Origin: an uncultured Pelagibacteraceae bacterium
Lineage (GTDB): Bacteria > Pseudomonadota > Alphaproteobacteria > Pelagibacterales > Pelagibacteraceae
NCBI GenBank assembly: GCA_902630665.1
Contig: CACOVP010000004.1
Span: forward strand, 1-64,000
Length of the DNA: 64,000 nt
Direction of reading: 5' to 3'
The notes beneath the pieces are model-generated. The model worked only from the letters and a program-made list of their open reading frames with translations. It was not told the DNA's origin and did no database searches. A program made the translations under genes and the position numbers. This document shows positions 47,141 to 54,428 of the stretch, in pieces (the stretch's first letter is position 1; every line of letters starts with the position of its first letter).

Positions 47141-47286
47141 TAATCTTCTTTCTCATTTTTACGTATCAGAAAGCCTGAACCTATCCCTACCGCAATAGCT
47201 GAAAAAACCCATGAATACTCTTGTTCACTGAAAAGAACTAGGAGGCCAAAACCTATAATGATTACACCTAATAGCTTATTATCCAT
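47140..47286 (-). CDS. Small membrane protein, 48 residues, coupled to the quinone reductase
   Basis: From ATG at 47286: MDNKLLGVIIIGFGLLVLF, then SEQEYSWVFSAIAVGIGSGF, then a charged tail LIRKNEKED and TAA. It has two hydrophobic helices and its stop overlaps the next ATG by one base (TAATG). It fits the gap exactly and has no overlap with other genes. Possibly a small membrane partner of the reductase; function unknown. Confidence 0.55.
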   Translation of the reverse strand: MDNKLLGVIIIGFGLLVLFSEQEYSWVFSAIAVGIGSGFLIRKNEKED

Positions 47287-47320
47287 TGACAAATATATGA
47301 GTTATAATAAAGTTTCATTA

Positions 47321-47385
47321 CCCATATGTCATGGGAAAAAAGACTCGGCATTCGACATGCCGGACCTATAAAGGGTTGCAAAGTC
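47321..47385 (+). promoter_or_regulatory. Structured leader upstream of the 63-aa gene (possible cis-regulatory RNA)
   Basis: Several stems within 65 bases: CCCAT/ATGGG (47321-47335, 5-base loop), CGGCAT/ATGCCG (47346-47362, loop TCGAC), ACC/GGT (64-66 with 74-76) and a closing GACT/AGTC (47342-47345 with 47382-47385) that would make a three-way junction. A -10-like TATAAT (47303-47308) lies upstream. No known riboswitch class could be assigned. Confidence 0.4.
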
Positions 47386-47407
47386 GGTAGAAATGAAAGG
47401 AGTTGCT

Positions 47408-47599
47408 ATGGATAGATTTAGCAAACTGTATGGAAATTCTGCCGTGAAAAAAGCTGAGCAGAAACTCTCAATGCAGTTAAGTAAAAACCAAAAAGCCCCA
47501 GAAGCCAATGGTAATGGTACAGCAGGTTATATGGTAAAAAGCGGAAAAAATTCTGGCAAAATTTTAAAGCATTTGAAAAGAGATAAAAATCAGCTTTAA
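47408..47599 (+). CDS. Small protein of unknown function with structured leader
   Basis: 63 residues, MDRFSKLYGNSAVKKAEQKL to the start of a basic, glycine- and asparagine-rich C-terminal half (APEANGNGTAGYMVKSGKNSG). No membrane segment or signal peptide. The ATG at 47408 is chosen over 47393 because GAAAGGAG is 5-12 bases upstream. A terminator follows at 47613-47636, so it is probably transcribed alone from a promoter near 47303. Function unknown. Confidence 0.65.
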   Translation: MDRFSKLYGNSAVKKAEQKLSMQLSKNQKAPEANGNGTAGYMVKSGKNSGKILKHLKRDKNQL

Positions 47600-47612
47600 A
47601 AAAACTTTATAG

Positions 47613-47636
47613 GGTGGGGACTTTAAAATCCCCACT
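47613..47636 (+). terminator. Terminator hairpin after the 63-aa gene
   Basis: GGTGGGGA/TCCCCACT (47613-47620 with 47629-47636; seven Watson-Crick pairs, closing G.T), 8-base loop CTTTAAAA, and CAAGTCTTT after it. Lies between this gene and rlmN, 22 bases before the latter. Confidence 0.7.
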
Positions 47637-47657
47637 CAAGTCTTTAATATCCTCTCG

Positions 47658-48749
47658 ATGAAAAAACAAAATTTTTATGATCTTAATTTTGATCAACTAA
47701 AAACTTTTTTAATTGAAAAAGGTGAAGTTGAGCCAAAAAAAGCAAAAATGAGGTCTCAGCAACTTTTTAATGCAGTTTATAAAAAAAATATTAAAAGTTT
47801 TGATGAGCTTACGACATTTGGAGTTGAACTTAGAGGCAAGATCAAAGATTTGATTAGTTTAGAAAAACCAAAAATTATAGATGTTCAAAAATCTAAGGAC
47901 GGGACTATAAAATTTCTTTTAGAGCTTAAAGATAAACGTAATGTTGAGACAGTCCTCATCCCTGATAAATCTCAAAGCAGATATACAATTTGTTTATCTG
48001 TATCAGTAGGTTGTTATCTCTCTTGCGAATTTTGTGCAACAGCTCAAATTTCAAAAAAATTAGTAAGGAACTTATCGCCAGGGGAAATAATATCGCAAAT
48101 AATTTTAAGTAAAGATTATATTAATGATTGGTCAACACAGAAAAAAATAACCAATCAAGTATTGATGGGTGAAGGCTCGCCTTTTCTGAATTTAGATAAT
48201 GTTAAAGTTGCTATAGACAATTCAAAAAATAAAGATGGCTTGGAGTACGGAAGAACTAGAATTACAGTAAGTACAGTAGGAGTAGGAACTAAAAAAGATA
48301 ATTTAGATGCTATTGAATGGGCTGCAAATGAGTTAGATGTTTATCTTGCGTGGAGTTTACATAGTTCTATATCAAACCACAGATCAGAATTAATGCCAAT
48401 TAATGATAAATATCCAATTAATTCATTATTACCAAAACTAAAAAAATATTATGAAAAAACAAAATTGCCAATTTTTATCGAATGGATATGTTTAGATGAA
48501 AACCTAACGGATGAACATGCTAGAGAATTAATTAAGATTATGAAAAAAGTTCCCTCAAAATTGAATTTAATTGAGTTTAATCCTCTTTCAAACAAAGATT
48601 TTAAACCAGCAACTCAAGAAAATATAGATAAGTTTTCTAAAATAATTCAAGAAGCTGGATTCCTTTCTTTGTTTAGAAGAAGCAGGGGTAGAGACATAAA
48701 TGCATCTTGTGGATCGCTAGCGAATAGTAAAGCTATGCTCAATGGATAA
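47658..48749 (+). CDS. rlmN: Dual-specificity 23S rRNA/tRNA adenine-C2 methyltransferase RlmN
   Basis: Radical-SAM methyltransferase modifying A2503 of 23S rRNA and A37 of some tRNAs. The iron-sulfur CxxxCxxC motif is CYLSCEFC, and the essential cysteine near the C-terminus is in INASCGSLA. The usual MGMGEP segment is MGEGSP here, and some loops are divergent. Length 363 is normal. The next gene overlaps its end by 8 bases. Confidence 0.88.
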   Translation: MKKQNFYDLNFDQLKTFLIEKGEVEPKKAKMRSQQLFNAVYKKNIKSFDELTTFGVELRGKIKDLISLEKPKIIDVQKSKDGTIKFLLELKDKRNVETVLIPDKSQSRYTICLSVSVGCYLSCEFCATAQISKKLVRNLSPGEIISQIILSKDYINDWSTQKKITNQVLMGEGSPFLNLDNVKVAIDNSKNKDGLEYGRTRITVSTVGVGTKKDNLDAIEWAANELDVYLAWSLHSSISNHRSELMPINDKYPINSLLPKLKKYYEKTKLPIFIEWICLDENLTDEHARELIKIMKKVPSKLNLIEFNPLSNKDFKPATQENIDKFSKIIQEAGFLSLFRRSRGRDINASCGSLANSKAMLNG

Positions 48750-49692
48750 TTTACATATTTTTTTAGGCGCAACAGTGGCGGATGCAGCAACTAGACCTTT
48801 ACATTGGGTGTACGATCCAAAAAAGTTAAAGAAATATATTAAGGGAAAAAAAGAAATAGCTTTTTTGAAAAAAAATAAGAGTCCTTTCTATAACATTAAA
48901 ACCGGAAATGTGTCTGGATATAATGACGTTGGACAAGTAATGTTTAGGACTTTGCTTTCTTCAAAGAAAAAAAAAGATGTTCTTAAAAACTTCAAAAAAA
49001 ATGTAATTAAAAACTTTGGTCCAGGCTCAAATTATTGGAAAAATTTAAAACTGAGAAAAAAATATAAAAAAGTGAAATGGAAAAAACCCATGAATGGTCC
49101 ATGGATCCATCAGAATATCTTAGAGACTATACAAAATATCAAATCTAAGAAAATTATCACTGGTGGTACTAAAGTAAACGAGTCCGATGGTTATTGTGCC
49201 GCTCTCCCATATTTTCTTTATGGAAACAAAGAAAAAGAACTTAAAAGGGTTATTAAATCTATAGCTAATTCAAGAATAAATGAAAAATACGCTTTATCTA
49301 AATTAAAGATTATAGAATTAGCTAATAAAAAAGATAAAAATCCTGTTCAATCTTTTGTTAAAAAATACAAAAAAAATAGATATTTCAAAGACGTAATTAG
49401 CAATATTAAAAAAGTTTCAAAACTAAAAAACCAAAATCATATAATGACTGTAAGAAAATTTGGTAAAGCTTGTAGTTATCCTGGCACATTTATGGGATCA
49501 ATTCATGCGATCATAACATCCAACAACTATAAATCTGCTATTACAAAAACGATTAAAGCTGGTGGTTGCAACTGTTCAAGAGCTAATTTTGTTGGTGCCT
49601 ATTTTGCTGCTTTGAAAGGCATAAAGTGCATTCCTAAGAAATGGATAAAAAAAACTATTCCTGCAAATAGAATCTTAAAAGTCATCATCTAA
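48742..49692 (+). CDS. ADP-ribosylglycohydrolase-like (crystallin J1) protein
   Basis: Member of the ADP-ribosylglycohydrolase superfamily, 316 residues. The start (GATVADAATRPLHWVY) and late segment GGCNCSRANFVGAYFAALKG resemble crystallin-J1-type members. The metal-binding acidic residues of true hydrolases are only partly kept: the second motif has N and C instead of the usual GGDND. So ADP-ribose hydrolysis may not be its job. Overlaps rlmN and, convergently, the first small gene of the HerA operon (18 bases). Confidence 0.72.
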   Translation: MDNLHIFLGATVADAATRPLHWVYDPKKLKKYIKGKKEIAFLKKNKSPFYNIKTGNVSGYNDVGQVMFRTLLSSKKKKDVLKNFKKNVIKNFGPGSNYWKNLKLRKKYKKVKWKKPMNGPWIHQNILETIQNIKSKKIITGGTKVNESDGYCAALPYFLYGNKEKELKRVIKSIANSRINEKYALSKLKIIELANKKDKNPVQSFVKKYKKNRYFKDVISNIKKVSKLKNQNHIMTVRKFGKACSYPGTFMGSIHAIITSNNYKSAITKTIKAGGCNCSRANFVGAYFAALKGIKCIPKKWIKKTIPANRILKVII

Positions 49693-50007
49693 TTCAAAAT
49701 CTTCGTCTAAAAAATCATCTTCAACACCTAATTTCTCAAGATCTTTCTTTGCTTTTTTTATTTGATAATCTCTAAAAGAAACAATCTTCGAGCAATTTTT
49801 AACAGATACTTTTTTTAAATTTTTATTTTCATGCCATATATTTTCACAATCTCTTAAAAAATCTGTACTCCAGGTATCTTTGATGCCAAAAGTAGCACCA
49901 TTCAGCAGGCTCCAAATAATTCTACAAAGTTCATTAAATTCATTTAATTCAAGTTTATTAGAACAATTTTTTATGACACTATCTAATTCTTCTTTTCCTA
50001 ATTTCAC
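49675..50007 (-). CDS. Unknown protein, last gene of HerA/NurA operon
   Basis: 110 residues, helical, with an acidic tail (EDDFLDEDFELDDDF) and four cysteines spaced through the N-terminal half. No domain is recognised. The start overlaps the stop of the preceding gene by 4 bases (ATGA). An acidic tail opposite a basic partner earlier in the operon suggests protein-protein contact, but this is inference. Confidence 0.6.
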   Translation of the reverse strand: MKLGKEELDSVIKNCSNKLELNEFNELCRIIWSLLNGATFGIKDTWSTDFLRDCENIWHENKNLKKVSVKNCSKIVSFRDYQIKKAKKDLEKLGVEDDFLDEDFELDDDF

Positions 50008-50225
50008 GACTTCGTAATTTCCTTCTCAACATTTTTTGAATTTACAACTAAATCTCCTTTATTTTCCTGAAATAATAGATACGGACGATCTTTTACCTTT
50101 ACCATCAAAATTGTTTCGGTCTCATTAGATTTTTCAACTCTGCAATAAATACACCACTTGAAATTTTTAGTTTTATTCTGCTTTTCAATTCTTATTTCAA
50201 TTTTATCTGTATCTAATAATTTCAT
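50004..50225 (-). CDS. Unknown small protein in HerA/NurA operon
   Basis: 73 residues with beta-strand-like pattern: IEIRIEKQ, WCIYCRVEKS, ETILMVKVKDRPYLLF. One CxxC (CIYC) might bind metal with another partner. No known family. Its start shares one base with the stop of the CxxC gene upstream, and its end overlaps the 110-aa gene. Confidence 0.6.
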   Translation of the reverse strand: MKLLDTDKIEIRIEKQNKTKNFKWCIYCRVEKSNETETILMVKVKDRPYLLFQENKGDLVVNSKNVEKEITKS

Positions 50226-50422
50226 TAATGGAACGTCCTACAGTCTTGTTCTAAATCAAAAAGTACTTGCGGATGAACACGTCCTTTGCCATAGCAAACC
50301 ACGCAACATCGTGTTTTCTTTTTAAAGATGCCAAATTTTCCTAAAGTAATTATTGGAGTAGTAACAATTTCTCTCCCAGCACCAAAACAATAGATACATT
50401 TAATCGTTATCTTTTCTCTCAC
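50225..50422 (-). CDS. Small CxxC zinc-ribbon-like protein in HerA/NurA operon
   Basis: 65 residues with two metal-binding knuckles of DnaJ type: CIYCFGAGRE and CVVCYGKGRV, separated by about 30 residues. This matches half of the DnaJ central zinc domain (CxxCxGxG). It overlaps the membrane protein gene upstream by 23 bases. It probably binds zinc and a protein or nucleic acid; no J domain is present. Confidence 0.68.
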   Translation of the reverse strand: MREKITIKCIYCFGAGREIVTTPIITLGKFGIFKKKTRCCVVCYGKGRVHPQVLFDLEQDCRTFH

Positions 50423-50687
50423 TTCGCTCCTTTAGAAAATTATCAATTATGAAACTTATTATTAAGATATATGAAACAAATAAAATTATTCCGCCGCCTC
50501 TGATTAAATCAAAAATTTCGTGTTTTATGCCAAGAGTCAAAAAAATAATTCCTGAAATATTGAATAGAAAAGCAAATGGTGCACAAAACTTTGGAGTAAT
50601 TCTGAAAGTCCAAATATTCCAAATAGCAATTAAAAGCAAAGTAGTGGCAGCCATTCTCATTGCCAAAAGAGGGATTTCATATGACAC
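50400..50687 (-). CDS. Small membrane protein in HerA/NurA operon
   Basis: 95 residues with three hydrophobic segments (about 10-27, 36-54, 66-84) and a charged tail (KERSERKDND). The start is GTG, overlapping the HerA stop by one base (TAGTG). A membrane component in a DNA-processing operon is unusual and hints at membrane localisation. No family recognised. Confidence 0.6.
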   Translation of the reverse strand: MSYEIPLLAMRMAATTLLLIAIWNIWTFRITPKFCAPFAFLFNISGIIFLTLGIKHEIFDLIRGGGIILFVSYILIISFIIDNFLKERSERKDND

Positions 50688-52408
50688 TAATTAGGTCTCC
50701 TTTGATCTGATGACGAAATACTAGAAAAATCTTTAGCGAATTTTTTTCTAAGTTTGACTGTACTACTATCGTCCCAATTTTTTACCATCGATATAAAATT
50801 CTCATTTTGAATATCATCATTCAAAAGTTCTTCATCAAATTTGATTTGAACTGGCAAAGAAAAGTTAACTACTTGACCACAAATTATTGCTTGACCATTT
50901 GCTAAATTAGGTAACTGGGCAGTATCCTCTTTGTCAGCGTATTCTGAAGTATCCCTGCAAAACTTTTGAGCTTTCTGATTTTTCAATCTTAAATAAATAT
51001 GAGAGTTGCATTGGCTTATGATGGTATCATCAAGTCTATCTGGTTGCTGACTTACTAAACAAATCCCCGTACCAAATTTTCTTCCTTCTGTGATTATTCT
51101 TCTTATTGTTTCAACAGACGGTAAATTATCTTTATTTTCAGATCTTGATGGTACAAAATTTTGAGCCTCTTCTATAATAGTAAGGAATGGACAAATCTCC
51201 TCATTAATTTCTTGCCTAATATTAAATAAGGAATCCATTAAAATAGATAATATCGCACTAGCGGGCAGAGACTGATATCCCTTAAGATAAAGTATACTTA
51301 ATTGACCTTTACTTATAATTTTTTCAGGCTCAGTTACCGGATCTGGCAATTCCTCAAATTTTAGATCGCTCATTTTTTTTCTATGCTTATAATTAGTTTG
51401 TTCCATCTTATTGAGTCTTTTCAAAACTTCTCTTAAACTTCTAGTTACAACATAAATACTTGCAGGCTTATGTTGGTTGTAAGTACTTTTTGTTTTATCG
51501 ATAGTTTTTGTGCTACGCATCTTATAGATTTTGTTAGACTCAGTAATTAATCTTTCAATATATTTAGATAAGTCACCTCCTTCATAATTATTTTTACTAA
51601 TAAGCGTATCAAGATAATCGTTTTGAGGATCAGTAAGTTTTTTCCCTAATTTTTCAATTAATGTATACACAATCTCTTTATCGTCTGAATTTACTGATAA
51701 CTTAGGATAAAAAAGTTTTACTTTATTATCTTTAAAATATTTCTTTTGTTTTTGAACAAAACCTAAATAATCTCCATGAATATCTATAACTAATAAAGGG
51801 TAGTTTAATTTCATATATTCAGAAATTATTCTTCTAACAGCTACAGTTTTACCTGCACCTGACATTCCAGTAACGAGCATGTGTCTAGCCGCTAATTTTT
51901 CTGCATCTATTTGAATTTTAACATTCTTTCTAGTAGATAAGTTGCCAAGTAGAATTGGAAATTTTGCACCAAGATCACTGACTAATAACTTTTCCAAATC
52001 TTTTTCTGATGGATAAGTTACCATTGCGGCTGGTTTTACTGGATAATTCAAGGGCTTTAATTTTAGTTTCTCATCTGTATTTTTGGTATAACCTAAAATA
52101 TTTACGTTACAAATTAACTCGTCCCTTGTGGTTGGTAAAATAGTATCTGCAATATTGATATTTTCATTAGTTAGCTCTTGCGCTGCTTCTCTAGGAAAAA
52201 ATTGATTAAAACTATCAATACTAGTAATTTTACCCCAAACTGTAACTTCTATTATCTTATTTTCATCTATATCACTTGGAATTTTTGTCTGAGTGCAAAC
52301 AATATCTCCTTTACTTGCCTTATGACTTTTTAAAGTAAATGAAAATTCATTAATATTTGTTTCACCTAATACTGTTCCAATAACTGGCCATTTATTTGAC
52401 TTACTCAT
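50687..52408 (-). CDS. herA: HerA-like hexameric DNA-translocating ATPase
   Basis: 573-residue HerA/FtsK-superfamily ATPase. The N-terminal HAS barrel region (IGTVLGETN) is followed by Walker A GMSGAGKT (181-188), VIDIHGDY, the Walker-B segment IIEEAQNF (411-418), where the family's usual DEA reads EEA, and the sensor/arginine-finger stretch SQQPDRLD (453-460). The core is like archaeal HerA, which forms a hexameric ring with NurA and helps resect DNA ends. It overlaps the NurA-like gene by 4 bases (ATGA). Confidence 0.88.
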   Translation of the reverse strand: MSKSNKWPVIGTVLGETNINEFSFTLKSHKASKGDIVCTQTKIPSDIDENKIIEVTVWGKITSIDSFNQFFPREAAQELTNENINIADTILPTTRDELICNVNILGYTKNTDEKLKLKPLNYPVKPAAMVTYPSEKDLEKLLVSDLGAKFPILLGNLSTRKNVKIQIDAEKLAARHMLVTGMSGAGKTVAVRRIISEYMKLNYPLLVIDIHGDYLGFVQKQKKYFKDNKVKLFYPKLSVNSDDKEIVYTLIEKLGKKLTDPQNDYLDTLISKNNYEGGDLSKYIERLITESNKIYKMRSTKTIDKTKSTYNQHKPASIYVVTRSLREVLKRLNKMEQTNYKHRKKMSDLKFEELPDPVTEPEKIISKGQLSILYLKGYQSLPASAILSILMDSLFNIRQEINEEICPFLTIIEEAQNFVPSRSENKDNLPSVETIRRIITEGRKFGTGICLVSQQPDRLDDTIISQCNSHIYLRLKNQKAQKFCRDTSEYADKEDTAQLPNLANGQAIICGQVVNFSLPVQIKFDEELLNDDIQNENFISMVKNWDDSSTVKLRKKFAKDFSSISSSDQRRPN

Positions 52409-53700
52409 CTTCTTAAACCCCTAGCTGGTCTATTTGACCATCCTCTATTTTTTTTTGATAAGATTTTAACGGCCAATGAGATTGTATTTTTATCTCTTTT
52501 AGCTATCGCTTTCTTTAACAAGTAAGATGTATGATAATTTCTAGATGCTTTAGATAACCAGTTGGGTATCTTTGCAAATTTATCAACTACGTCCAACCCT
52601 ATTGGAAAAGAATACGATGGAAGTAATTTCGATACAGCAAGGATATAATGATAGTCTTTAATAAAATTTTCTGGATAATTTAAAGTTTCAATTCTTATCG
52701 GACACTGATTGTCAGTTACTTTGATATAGCCCATGAAGATATTTGGGTATTGCTCTACTACATCATCCCAAATAGATTTTTGAATTAGTTTGTACCCATA
52801 AAATTGTTTTTGAATTTCCAAGGGCTTAAGACCTTGATTCTTTTTGAGTATTATTTCAAATAAATTTGTATCTGTAATTCTATACTTGTTTATTATAGAT
52901 ATAGTTTGAGAATAATCCTTTTGTGAGATTATCCCTTTATTTTTATTTATGAAGAGGATATTTTTTATATAAGATGCAGAAACCGCAGTTTCTACTACAC
53001 CCCAAATAGGAAACTTACTTTTTTTTATAAACTTAATACATTCAAGATATATATTAATAAAATGTCGCTGATCCTTATTGAGCTTTCTATTGTTATTGAA
53101 AGGTAAAATATTTTCTACTGCAAATTGACAGAATGGAGGGAAAGAAGCATGTGTAAAAGGAGTCAGTATAGCTTGAATTGGCCCATGTAAAAAACAATAG
53201 TCTAAACTCTGTTTCATTAAGACATGTTTAACTAACGTCGCTGCTTCAAAGATGATTCTAGCTCCATCTTTTTTTCGAGATAAAAGAGCTTCTTCTTCAT
53301 GAGCGTCCTCTAAAAATTCATAAAGTTCATTATTAGGATCGTAAAGATCTCCCAAGAAGATCATATTCTCTTCAAAAAGCTCTTTTTGTTTTGACTTGTT
53401 TACAATGTAGCTTCCTGCTCTAATAGATAATGGTGCTGTAGAAATTATAGAAGCCTTGTCTACACCTCCGTCAACAAACGCTACAGTTTTATTCTTATTC
53501 TTAATCCAAAAGTCATTAGGTATATATTCAAGATCAACTATGTGATTTCCATGTTTCAAAAGTTTATAAATTGTATTAGCAACATTATTAGTTACCTTTA
53601 AAAAATTATCTTGTACTTGTGGACTAGCTGTTATTGCTTTATTCATAAAGTTTATGAATAAATTTGAGTTGTTTTTAATTGTTGAGTAAAAGTCTTTCAT
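52405..53700 (-). CDS. nurA: NurA-like nuclease-domain protein
   Basis: 431 residues with the NurA layout: motif I VDGG (D77), a conserved glutamate (E152, IFEAAT), motif LHGP (171-174), IRIETLNYP, and the C-terminal FPIGLDVVDKFAKIP (365-379). In typical NurA the third motif is LDGS or similar, so aspartate is histidine here, and the late histidine position is aspartate. NurA is a nuclease driven by HerA. Its start overlaps the basic-protein gene by one base (TAATG) and has GGAGG upstream. Confidence 0.8.
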   Translation of the reverse strand: MKDFYSTIKNNSNLFINFMNKAITASPQVQDNFLKVTNNVANTIYKLLKHGNHIVDLEYIPNDFWIKNKNKTVAFVDGGVDKASIISTAPLSIRAGSYIVNKSKQKELFEENMIFLGDLYDPNNELYEFLEDAHEEEALLSRKKDGARIIFEAATLVKHVLMKQSLDYCFLHGPIQAILTPFTHASFPPFCQFAVENILPFNNNRKLNKDQRHFINIYLECIKFIKKSKFPIWGVVETAVSASYIKNILFINKNKGIISQKDYSQTISIINKYRITDTNLFEIILKKNQGLKPLEIQKQFYGYKLIQKSIWDDVVEQYPNIFMGYIKVTDNQCPIRIETLNYPENFIKDYHYILAVSKLLPSYSFPIGLDVVDKFAKIPNWLSKASRNYHTSYLLKKAIAKRDKNTISLAVKILSKKNRGWSNRPARGLRR

Positions 53701-53945
53701 TAGTTTATTAATCCTCCAGTTGTATATTTGATTTTTCTTAAATTACCATTTCTCACTATTTTTAATTTTCTCTTAAACATTGCTTTATAGAGTCGAGAAA
53801 TGCGTTTGCAGAATTTTGCTGCTAGATATTTGTTCTTAAATGACCTTTGGTGAACTTTAATTTTTCCAGCTCTTGAAGACACGAATTGATAGAAAGGTAC
53901 AGAAAGAAATGAAGAATCGAATCCATGTCTCCTTGAGCTTTGCAT
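53700..53945 (-). CDS. Small basic protein, first gene of HerA/NurA operon
   Basis: 81 residues, strongly basic (KIKVHQRSFKNKYLAAKFCKRI split, KRKLKIVRNGNLRKI). No known domain. The ATG at 53945 is chosen because AAAGGAGG lies about 9 bases upstream; a longer reading to 54056 has no such site. Its positive charge suggests DNA or RNA contact. The stop is TAA in TAATG with NurA, so the two are translated together. Confidence 0.65.
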   Translation of the reverse strand: MQSSRRHGFDSSFLSVPFYQFVSSRAGKIKVHQRSFKNKYLAAKFCKRISRLYKAMFKRKLKIVRNGNLRKIKYTTGGLIN

Positions 53946-54056
53946 TTTATTAATCCTCCTTTGTTTGTTTTTAATAAAGTTCATGAGGGTGTATTTATTT
54001 ACTAATTGCAAAATTTTCAAGTTATGTTGCGTATGAGTTGCATTAAGATGTATCAC

Positions 54057-54178
54057 AAACGCTCAAAAAACCAATAAAATCAACAAAAATATGATATATA
54101 TAAATTATAGCAAAAAATTTTCGCAAAAAAGCAGAATTGACTTGAAAAAATTAAAAGAATTATCTATATAAGCTACAC
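54057..54178. promoter_or_regulatory. Divergent promoter region of the two DNA-processing operons
   Basis: 122 AT-rich bases. Reverse strand: a -10-like TATAAT (54109-54104), giving a leader of about 150 bases before the first reverse gene. Forward strand: TTGACT (54137-54142), 18 bases, TATCTA (54161-54166), 12 bases before the ATG at 54179. A direct repeat GCAAAAAA (54110-54117 and 54123-54130) lies between the promoters and could be an operator. Confidence 0.45.
54110..54130. repeat. Direct repeat GCAAAAAA between divergent promoters
   Basis: Two copies of GCAAAAAA 13 bases apart (54110 and 54123), a little more than one helical turn, between the -10 box of the reverse operon and the -35 box of the forward operon. 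A regulator such as the 82-residue protein encoded next door might bind here. Confidence 0.35.
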
Positions 54179-54427
54179 ATGCGTAAACAAAAAATAAAAA
54201 CAGTAAATTTGAAGGTTCCACAAGAATTATGGCAAATGGCATTTGATTTAAGTATGGAAATCAGCCCAGATAAAACCAAACTTATCTCGCCTATAAATAT
54301 TTTCCGAATATCAATTAATCATTTATATGAAACTGCTGTTTATAGGGGCATTAAGTTTGTCTCAAAAGAAGAGTTAGATAAAGAGAAAAAACTACTTAAG
54401 GAGAAGGCTAATAAGCACGTTAACTAG
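54179..54427 (+). CDS. Ribbon-helix-helix-like small protein, possible repressor
   Basis: 82 residues. The start KTVNLKVPQELWQMAF followed by SPINIFRISINHLYETAV fits the strand-helix-helix pattern of the MetJ/Arc/CopG superfamily. The C-terminal tail is charged. No toxin-like partner is beside it. It heads the forward operon and may repress both divergent operons. It is followed by the 660-aa gene after one base. Confidence 0.55.
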   Translation: MRKQKIKTVNLKVPQELWQMAFDLSMEISPDKTKLISPINIFRISINHLYETAVYRGIKFVSKEELDKEKKLLKEKANKHVN

Positions 54428-54428
54428 A

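Noticed and set aside
47286-47308. TTGACA and TATAAT as a promoter pair for the 63-aa gene
   Set aside because: Spacer is only 11 bases; only the TATAAT box was kept as a possible -10 signal.
47342-47385. SAM-type riboswitch (SAM-II/SAM-V) in the structured leader
   Set aside because: Only vague similarity (CCTATAAAGGGTTGC); key pseudoknot pairing could not be drawn, and the downstream gene has no methionine link.
54179-54427. Antitoxin of a toxin-antitoxin pair
   Set aside because: The next gene encodes a 660-residue protein unlike known toxins; a regulator role fits better.
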